Below are positions 56,895 to 64,000 of a stretch of 64,000 bases of DNA, one piece after another. The DNA is from Polyporus tsugae (lineage: Eukaryota > Basidiomycota > Agaricomycetes > Polyporales > Polyporaceae): contig JAHRBS010000010.1 of NCBI GenBank assembly GCA_024305745.1, forward strand, positions 2,673,501-2,737,500, written 5' to 3'. The notes beneath the pieces are model-generated. The model had not been told where the DNA came from and did no database searches. It saw only the letters and a program-made list of their open reading frames with translations. Each line of letters opens with the position of its first letter. The first letter of the stretch is position 1. The position numbers were made by a program, and so were the translations under genes.

Positions 56895-57130
56895 GAACTT
56901 TGTGGTTTCTACGAAGTTGACCACAAATTGACTTCGGGGTTTCTCCGAAGACACTTCGGGGGGTTCCCGAAGTTACATCGTATTGCCATGAATATGGGTG
57001 TGTTCGTAACTTCGTGAAAAACTTTGTGATAAATCACGAAGTTTTTGTCCACCATCACAAAGTTGGAGCGCCCGGTGCGAGATGAGTTTCTTCATGATTT
57101 CATGTAGTTACTTCATTGTGACCACGAAGA
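56895..57130. repeat. Left subterminal repeat array of the CACTA element
   Basis: About a dozen copies of an 8-10-nt motif related to ACTTCGTG or CACGAAGT in mixed orientation (for example AACTTTGTGG, CTACGAAGTT, AACTTCGTGA, TCACGAAGTT, CCACGAAGAT). Adjacent opposed copies make hairpins. The right array at 58040-58155 has about six. Confidence 0.75.
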
Positions 57131-58039
57131 TACCGTCAGGTTCTCTCGCGGGCCACTCTAGAATACGGCACACCGCTTTGGGTTCTGGAGTTATGTAGGG
57201 AAAAAGGATCATATTGGCCCCTTCTGGAGAAGGGGGCACTCGATAGAGGAACCCAGACATAACACAGCAATACTACTGTGTCTACAAGATAGCACCCCCG
57301 ACCACCAACCAATGCCCACCGCACATACCACCTCAATTCCCCCAGCCATGCATTTTACCGTTGCATACACCCTAGAAAAAAGGTGAGCGCAGTATTCAGG
57401 TTGGAGTGCAAGTGGACATACCAAATACCTGCAATGCCCACTGACCGTTAGCGTGTACGTTGGACCATAGACTGAAAGTACTGGTTATGCTCACCAAGCG
57501 CTGGCATGTGGAGCACCATGCCGCTGCATACCTCCGATGTGTCTTGCACCTTGCATTAGGGGGTGGATCTGGGTGGGGAGTGCCGGAGTATGGCAAGTTA
57601 GTTCGCTGGAGCAAAACTTGCTGCACTCTGGAGCACGACATGCAGCTAGTGAATAATGAAGGGATACACACCTTGTGCTAAACAGACAATGGGGCCTAAT
57701 GAATCCCGGGGAAGGTGCCATTGGCCCAGCTGTAATATGTTAGCCAGCCCCCAAACTCGCCCGAGCACCAGGTAGAATAGTGCCAGAATGCCAGAAGAAG
57801 CCCATCCAGCCTTAGACAGTAGACCCTCCATCAGCCAAGTAAGCCCGAGAGCGAGTCCAGGAAGGTCCAGTGAGCAGCGGGCCAGGAGTGATGACAGAGC
57901 GGACAACAGTGAAGTTTGCATTGATGCGTTGTCGGGAACTAGTGCCGCGGGTTTAGGGCAGACGCGATGGCACTTGGGCGCCGAGCCCAGTCCTGCAAGA
58001 TTTAAGTAATTCATGATACTCCGAAGACAAGTCATACTA

Positions 58040-58155
58040 CCAGTATCCTCAGGACATCACGAAGTTCACCACGAAGATATATGCATCACGAATTCCCCAC
58101 GAAGATCTGAGATATCTTTGTGGGACCTCGACATCACTTCGTGGATTTCATGAAC
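58040..58155. repeat. Right subterminal repeat array of the CACTA element
   Basis: Copies such as ATCACGAAGTT, CCACGAAGAT (twice), TCTTTGTGGG and ATCACTTCGTGG match the left array motif, in direct and inverted orientation, shortly before the right terminal inverted repeat. Confidence 0.75.
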
Positions 58156-58174
58156 TTACAGGCGCGTAGTGATG

Positions 58175-59876
58175 AGCCTCGAGCTCGAGGAAAGGGGGGA
58201 AGTAGACGCTGCAATCTGTACTAGCTGTGAGCTGCTGCGACACATCGCAGGCTCGCCTCACGGCCTAAGTGTGCACTCGGTGAAAATTGTTTCTGTCCGT
58301 GCATAGTATTCGTTTTACGGGGAATCTCCTCCTGTAGAACTCATGCCAGTGGTATGTCGGCCCGGTCCGTCACCATGTCGAGTAATTCACTTTTCCGGGA
58401 ATTACTGCCTGGTAGGATATTCCTTTGTAGGACCAGGCTCTTGTGGTAGCTGTAATCCGCTTGCTAACCCGAGCATAGCCCACCCGAAGCTCATACAGCT
58501 GATGCCAAAAAGAATGCCCGACGTGCCTCCAAGCGCCAACTGACGCCAACTGCACCAAACAACTCCGAAAATTCGAGAAATTCATATAAATCCTTCATCG
58601 TCTCTAACACATCCTCCTCGCCGCCTATCTACGTCTTGGAAACTCACTGAGTGCTTCACATCCCGCCCAATCGCAAGATTGGAGAGTATATCGACATTCC
58701 CGCTCTCTGGATTGCCTCCGCTGGCTCGGGCAACATCAAGCTTGGTACACTCCTTGGCTCATCCTCCAATGCTGGTATGGTTCTTGTCTATGCCATGCAG
58801 CACTGGTCATACCTTCTGGGACTGCCTTCTTGGATCGCGAATATACGTGAAGCTCAAAACACATCCTCCGAGCGCGACCAGATCCATTGCCAAATATGGA
58901 AGCGTCGAGCGTCCTTGCCACGATTCACTAACGTGTATTTGGCCCTTGCGGATGGAGGGGGTAGCTGGATAAGTGGGTAGCCATGCAGGAACATGGCCAA
59001 AAGTCTGCAGGTGAGTGAATTGTGGTCACACTTCTCCGTCAAAGATATGGTTCAGCTCTCATTTGGTGATGACACGTTGACGGCAACCCCGAGGGTAGGA
59101 GGCATATAGCCCCACCTCCCCAGTCTTGCTTTTTGATACTGTCATCAAACATCTTGTATCCGCTGTCAGTCTATCCCCCTTCTCTTTCTTCCGTATGTGT
59201 CCTCCACTCTCCCCGGGTCGCATTTTAGCGCCTGTCCTTCCCCGCACCCCTTCCGCTGAACTGTCAGTACCCTCGTTCCAATAGAACCCTTGCACACCTG
59301 AAATGTCCCACTGTCCAAACAACACTGCGTGCCCAACATCTCACACAGTTTCTACATTTTGTGCTCGCCGCTGTCTGTTGTTTCGGAGCAACAGCGACCA
59401 CGGCTTCCATTTTCCCTTTGGGCTTTCTCATGGTTCCTTCTGGTGCAAATTAGTTGAGACATGGTATAGAAGTGCAATGGATGTATTTTGTTGCATACAA
59501 TGAGTGAATGAAAGACACAACGAATTTATTGAATTTATTCGAACCATCATGAATTTTGCGTGCAGTTGCGTCAGTTGGCGCTCAGAGGCACGTCGGGCAT
59601 TCTTTTCGGCATCAGCTGTAAACCGATCGTCCACTTTACATGACTCAAAAGCCAACTTGAACTTGAAGGGCCCACCAGCCATACTTCCACTGTCACTGCA
59701 AGGTTCGTTTGCAACATGTACATTCATCACTAGCAGGAGAAAGTGGACAAAATATACGAGTAACGTCGCTTTTAATACAGGTGTGGGCATAGCTAATGAA
59801 CAACGGACGTGTCAGGGGCTAAAGCTTGAACAACGTGAATGTGCGCGACGGTCAGCTTTAAGTGCGCTAGCGTCGT
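58175..59876. other. Gene-free stretch right of the CACTA element
   Basis: A 1.7-kb stretch. A promoter-like CATATAAATCC (58582-58592) followed by a pyrimidine-rich start region lies before a weak frame from 58651. That frame has no domain or splice support, so I leave it uncalled. The rest shows only short frames and may be old transposon or pseudogene sequence. Confidence 0.4.
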
Positions 59877-60469
59877 TCACGCGCCGCCCTTGCAGGGAGA
59901 GATCATGCTTCTCGGCCAGAGTTCGATGAGTTGGTCTCTCTCCCTCTGCAGCAGCTGAGAGGCAGCCCCGAGCGCACGAAAGAGACGACCCATCTCCTCT
60001 TGGCCGAGGGCGATGGCACGCTCTAAAGCATGCGCATCCTCCGGCCTCAGCGGTATGCCCTCGAGTGGGATCAGCTGATATGCCATTGAGTCCAGTTATA
60101 TGAGACCCCAAGCAGTGTCAGAGGAGGAAATGCACCTACCCAGAACCTGGCATCTCCACCGACCTCGTCGAGAAGGCGTGCAGCCTGGTACAAGTACTCT
60201 TGGGCTGCTACTGCATGGGCCTGACGCAGGCTGTCCAGCGCGGTGCCGGGTACCTGCCAGGAGAGTGGCCTGGGGTTAGCCAGAGAGGGGAACAATGGCA
60301 AACGCAAACTCACTTGGTTGTCCCGGGCTGAAATCATGGCTATGGCGGCATCGCGGAGTTGGCACTGGGCGTTACGCCATGCGTCCACGACAGACCGCTC
60401 TTCTTGGGTGGTGGTGCCTGCCATGATGGTGTCGACAGTGGTCCGGACATCGATCATGGCAGTAACCAT
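59877..60469 (-). CDS. Orphan three-exon gene encoding a small helical protein
   Basis: Exons 60469-60314, 60253-60140 and 60074-59877 join with both introns in phase 0 (GTGAGT...GGCAG and GTAGGT...TATCAG) to encode 155 residues, ending in TGA. Exon lengths of 156, 114 and 198 nt are all multiples of three. The protein starts MVTAMIDVRTTVDTIMAG and looks all-helical: HAVAAQEYLYQAARLLDEV, LRPEDAHALERAIALGQEEM and LGAASQLLQRERDQLIELW suggest coiled-coil or bundle helices. It has no signal peptide or known domain. It stands at the edge of transposon-rich DNA, so it may be a lineage-specific gene or an unrecognised element gene. Confidence 0.65.
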
Positions 60470-61368
60470 AGGAGATTGCGCAAGGGTATTCGGTGGGTGG
60501 GGGTGGGGAGAAATGTTTGCTAAGTGTGGTCATATTTATGGGGAATCAAATAGAGAGCGCACCTTGGGGGTCCATTTGTCTTGGGAGAATCCGACAAGTC
60601 AACTTGAGGCAACCTTGGTATGCCTCCGATACTTATTTCCTCGCGCACCACCTAACGAGGACGGGGTGTCCTCTCCTGGCATTCTCTCTATTCAGTGGCT
60701 GGCAAAGTGTCCTCTCAACGAGTTGGAGGCTGTTTCAGGTTGGTGAATTGACGTGATTAGCGTGAGGATAGCCAGAAAGGCGATGTCCAATGTTGTCGGC
60801 AGACGAGTTCTGTTTGAAAACGTGGACCATGGAAGCGAAGAGGCGACCAACGACGAATCGAGCAGTAGCCGAACTGAGCAAAGACGGGGATGGCCAGTCC
60901 AAGGACGGTACCGACGCCTACGCAGCGTGTGACGGTGGCCGTTTGAGGCTGTCTGCCGGAAGGGTTGCTTGCTGAATTGGGTGACAATAGAAAAGCCACA
61001 TTACGTGGGATGGCGCTCGCCAGGGTTGTTGAGTTTTCAGGGTCTACGGGCCTCATGGATGGCCCCTCAATTGATCCCCCCACCTTTTCTCTCCTCATCC
61101 CTCTCATACTCAGCTGCACTCGACCGCATTCGGCACGTCGTTCGAGCGACTGAGATAGTCTCATTGAGAAACTCTGTGAACTCAAGCCCCGCAACGCTAT
61201 TGCCTTAGAGAGCAACACAGCGAGCAATGACTATCATAATGACGAGGAATGACAAGGGATGCGAAAAGGACGTCGACGTACCCCATCCGTACGAGCGTCT
61301 ATGAAAATGAGATAAGTATATCGACATACAGACAGACAGACAGACCCCAACCCTACTCCCCCGCAAGG
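60470..61368. other. Intergenic
   Basis: A 900-bp stretch between the orphan gene's start and the 3' end of POLD3 (both minus strand). It has short frames only. A (GACA)n tract lies at about 61328-61345 near the POLD3 stop. Confidence 0.5.
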
Positions 61369-63497
61369 CTATTTCTTAGGCTTCCCAAAGAAGTCCTTCA
61401 AGCTGCCTTGTGCGCCGGGCTTCGCCTTTGGCTTCGTCCCCGCGCTCTTCTTGACACTATTAGAGCGCGCGACGGGCTTGAGCGGCTTCGGCGCGCTCTT
61501 CTTCTCGTCATCGTCGCCGCCCTTTTTGGGCTTCGTCGCCGACGCCTTCTTCCCTTTCGCCGGCTTCTTCGCCTCTTTTGCCTCTTCCGCCGCCGCCTCC
61601 TCTTCGTCCACGGACTCGTACTCATAGACGTCCGTCGACTCTGTGGGCGTCACGCTCATCAGCAGCTGTCCTTGCCCCGGCGGCATCACGACGAGGGCAA
61701 ACGTACTCATGTACCCCTTCGCGTCCGTCGTGATAACCGTGTGCTTGACCTGCTTCTTCTTCAGCCCGTTGCGCCCGACGGGCACGGGCTCCTTCGGGGC
61801 CTTCTTCTTTCGGGGCTTCGGCTTCGGCTGGGGCACATCCTCCTCCATGTCCTCGTCGTCGTCCCGCTCCGGTTCCGAGGGGGGAACGGGCTCTGGCTCT
61901 GACGTAGCCATCTCGATGTCCTCATCACTCGGGACCGCGGGTTCTGACCTGGGCTTTGGTTGCGGACGGCCCTTGGAGGCGTTTTCGACTTCGTCTGTCG
62001 AGGCGGCGAGTCGAGTCCATCAACAACGCTGTTTATGTGCGCACGAGGGTGAAAGATGAAGGCACGCACCGTCGTCCATTTCCATCATATCGCGCAGACT
62101 TCGCTCTGCCACGGACGCGACCGCAGCGGCAACGACGGACGCTCTGGATTTGCCCTTGGGCTTCGGCGGAGGAGCCTCGTCCTCGTCCCCGTCCTCGTCG
62201 TCGGACACGATGCGGTTCTTCCTGAGCTTGATGTCCCTCACCGGCGCAGGCTTGGGATTCTCGTCCTTCGTCTTCGGTTTCCCGTCCTTCACCTTCGGTT
62301 TATCTTCCGTATCGGATGTCGGCGGAGGTGCAGCTTTACGCTTGACGCCACGCTGTCACAAATGATGTTCGTACTCAGTACACGCGGACGTGGGTGCGAA
62401 CGATCCTACCTTGCCGTTGTCCTTGGGCGACTCGCCTTCGGACTTGGTGGGCGTTGTCTCCTTGTCCCTGTGTACCGGAGACTCTTCCTTCTTCACCTTC
62501 ACGCTCTTCTTCTCTGTCTCAGGCGTCTTCTTGGCTTTGCTCCAGTCAAGTTTGCCAGATGCTTTGGGCTTGATCGTATCTGTCTTCCGCTTCCCGTCCT
62601 CTGTCGGCTTGGCGTCCTCGCTCTGCCCTTTGACAGTGGTTTTGCGAGAGATGGGTTCTGGAGCCTTGGACGAGGATGGGATAGGGGGCGGCACTTTACC
62701 GATCTGCGTAGCAACGTTATGACAGGTAGACTGCAGAACACGTAGAGAATGCTTACGCGAACGTCTGGACCGACTATGCGACCGAGGACGATAGAAGATG
62801 CGGGGACATCAACCGCGTCCGCCTTGTACACAGTGAGGGATGGGTCGCAGATGAGGCCGGCGTCCTGAAAGAACCTAAGCCATGCGCGCAAGGGGACGGT
62901 CGGGAACAAACGTACATTGAGAGGTGACGGGCTTAAACAGTACACGTGCATTGAAAATATGCGCGCATACTTGGACTTTGCGTCTTGGAGGGAAGCGATG
63001 TGTGGCGAATCGTCTCAGAGAGTCGCATTGTGACGCACCTTCAAGGTCACTCTCGCCCACGAGGGTCATGGTGGTGATGGGCACGTCATCTTGGTCTTGC
63101 TGCTCGTACTCGGCCCCAGCCAACCCCGAATCCACCTCCATACTGTCGTCCGTAGTCTGAGTGGAGCTGGTTGGTTTCGCGCGTGGTTGCGGGAAAGGTT
63201 CGCCCGAGACGAGATATGTGGCAAAGGAGCGGGTGTCGGGGGTGACAGAGTTACTGTGGAACTTGGCTAGCTCACTGTAGGATGGGGATTATTATTAGTG
63301 CGCAGGTTGTGGGCTTGGAGCGTCCGTCTCACTTCTTCGCCGCGTTGACATGGATGCCAAATTGGCGGCTGAGCGACCGGAACGTCACCTTGGGGGGTTG
63401 GGTGGTCAACGCATCTTCCGAGGGAAGACGAGTTGCAACTCACGACGTTCTTGTCTATGTATATCTGCTTCGTGAGGTAGTCATCGATGGTAGGCAT
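61369..63497 (-). CDS. POLD3: DNA polymerase delta subunit 3 (POLD3/Cdc27/Pol32 family)
   Basis: Multi-exon. The N-terminal winged-helix-like part, MPTIDDYLTKQIYIDKNV, then VTFRSLSRQFGIHVNAAKNELAKFH, matches the domain that binds the B subunit. The middle is a long charged Lys/Glu/Pro-rich tail with acidic and basic tracts. The extreme C-terminus is a PCNA-interacting peptide, QGSLKDFFGK (Q-x-x-L-x-x-F-F), 13 residues from the end, as in Cdc27 and p66. The subunit gives Pol delta its processivity with PCNA and supports break-induced replication. Exon 1 covers only the first 18 residues, and intron 1 starts GTGAGT. The start at 63497 is the only suitable ATG. Confidence 0.92.
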
Positions 63498-64000
63498 ATT
63501 CTGAAAAGGGAGGGGATCAGAAATGTGCAGAAGGTGGTGGCAAGAGAGTCAGACGCGTCGAGGACGCGCAGGAGTCGCGACAAGCGTGATCTCGGCTACG
63601 CGTCGGTGGCTGTCGGACACCCACAAGCGCCGCGGCTGTTCCTTCTTCCTCGCCACCATCCTCACCTCATTGCCCAATCCATCCAACCTCTATAACACTC
63701 GTCCGACTGGCCGCGGTGAACTTCCGCTACTGACTTGCAACTGCGCGACTGTTTAAGAATTTAAAATAAACTACCACCCAGGACTCTACTGCGCCGCAAG
63801 CCGATTCTATCCTTAGCTTGAACCTTGTCCTCCAAGCATCACTTGACCAGGTATGATCATAAACGTTCCAAGAGTTGGGGTACCGATTGTCTTAGAGTGT
63901 TTAACCAGGGTTTTCACGCCCATAATCAGGCTTCTCTTCCCGATAAGTTTGGGCAGAACATCTGTTGCAGCTGACTCAACTTTCCCGGCTCGTCCTAGTC
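63498..64000. other. POLD3 upstream region to window edge
   Basis: A 500-bp stretch with no supported gene. It must contain the POLD3 promoter. A TGACTCA sequence at 63972-63978 matches a Gcn4/AP-1-type site but has no known target gene in view. Confidence 0.4.

Larger units (their letters stand above)
56882..58171. mobile_element. Non-autonomous CACTA (CMC/EnSpm-type) DNA transposon
   Basis: The ends are a perfect 12-bp inverted repeat, CACTACGCGCCT (56882-56893 and, inverted, 58160-58171). They are flanked by a 3-bp duplication ATG (56879-56881 and 58172-58174). Ends beginning CACTA with a 3-bp duplication define the CACTA superfamily. The first ~240 bp and last ~130 bp are packed with variants of ACTTCGTG and its complement in both orientations, as expected for subterminal transposase-binding sites. 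The 1,290-bp body holds no transposase, so mobilisation would need a partner. Confidence 0.85.

Noticed and set aside
63972..63978. TGACTCA, a Gcn4/AP-1-type site
   Set aside because: A single 7-mer with no amino-acid synthesis gene beside it. No such site was seen before HIS6, so regulation cannot be argued.
1..64000. tRNA genes, CRISPR arrays and bacterial-type operons
   Set aside because: I looked for T-loop GTTCGA-type sequences with a pairing acceptor stem and for regularly spaced repeats and found none. The DNA is clearly eukaryotic with spliceosomal introns, so prokaryotic systems are not expected.

Overview
The window looks like nuclear DNA from a filamentous basidiomycete, most likely an Agaricomycete and perhaps Polyporales. 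The evidence is gene-dense GC-rich DNA, coding regions cut by many 45-75 nt GT-AG introns, fungal-type housekeeping genes on both strands, and a transposon cluster typical of these fungi (a chromodomain Ty3/gypsy element, a DIRS-like tyrosine-recombinase element and a CACTA DNA transposon). The order assignment is inference. Most gene models were assembled by hand from splice sites, and reading-frame phase was checked across most junctions.

Layout. 1-345: 3' end of an unidentified gene. 735-5338 (-): MRC1/Claspin. 6582-8091 (+): ribosomal protein uL3. 8461-8889 (+): small secreted protein. 9540-11540 (+): mitochondrial PPR-like protein. 11858-12819 (-): AMMECR1. Then a minus-strand run: a Rab GTPase with a large insertion (13355-14826), ribosomal protein eS7 (15246-15983) and the HSP90 co-chaperone CNS1/TTC4 (16448-17701). 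L-2-hydroxyglutarate dehydrogenase (18204-19739, +) converges on complex I subunit NDUFA12 (19777-20429, -). A proline-iminopeptidase-type hydrolase (+), HIS6 (-) and hydroxyacid-oxoacid transhydrogenase (-) follow. Next come a membrane-anchored aspartic protease (27052-29366, +), a second PPR-like protein (-), folylpolyglutamate synthase (+), SLX4 (-) and the karyopherin KAP120/importin-11 (38102-42234, +).

From about 42.2 to 59.9 kb no housekeeping gene is recognisable. A decayed DIRS-like retrotransposon (about 46.4-50.2 kb) is interrupted by, or abuts, a complete-looking 6,586-bp Ty3/gypsy chromovirus (50193-56778; 446-bp LTRs, 5-bp target duplication CATCT). About 100 bp further on is a 1,290-bp non-autonomous CACTA transposon (56882-58171; 12-bp inverted ends, 3-bp target duplication ATG). 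A compact three-exon orphan gene (59877-60469, -) and the DNA polymerase delta subunit POLD3/Cdc27 (61369-63497, -) close the window.

Themes. Three replication or repair proteins lie here (MRC1, SLX4, POLD3). Several products act, or probably act, in mitochondria: two PPR-like proteins, NDUFA12, L2HGDH, the transhydrogenase and possibly an FPGS isoform. L2HGDH and the transhydrogenase both handle 2-hydroxyglutarate, of L and D configuration respectively. The most informative non-housekeeping signals are in the transposons. The gypsy element has a primer-binding site complementary to its own predicted transcript start (Tf1-like self-priming). Both retroelements have lost catalytic residues through changes that fit C-to-T decay at CpG sites. 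Both also carry a candidate leader intron bounded by direct repeats whose spacing equals the intron length.
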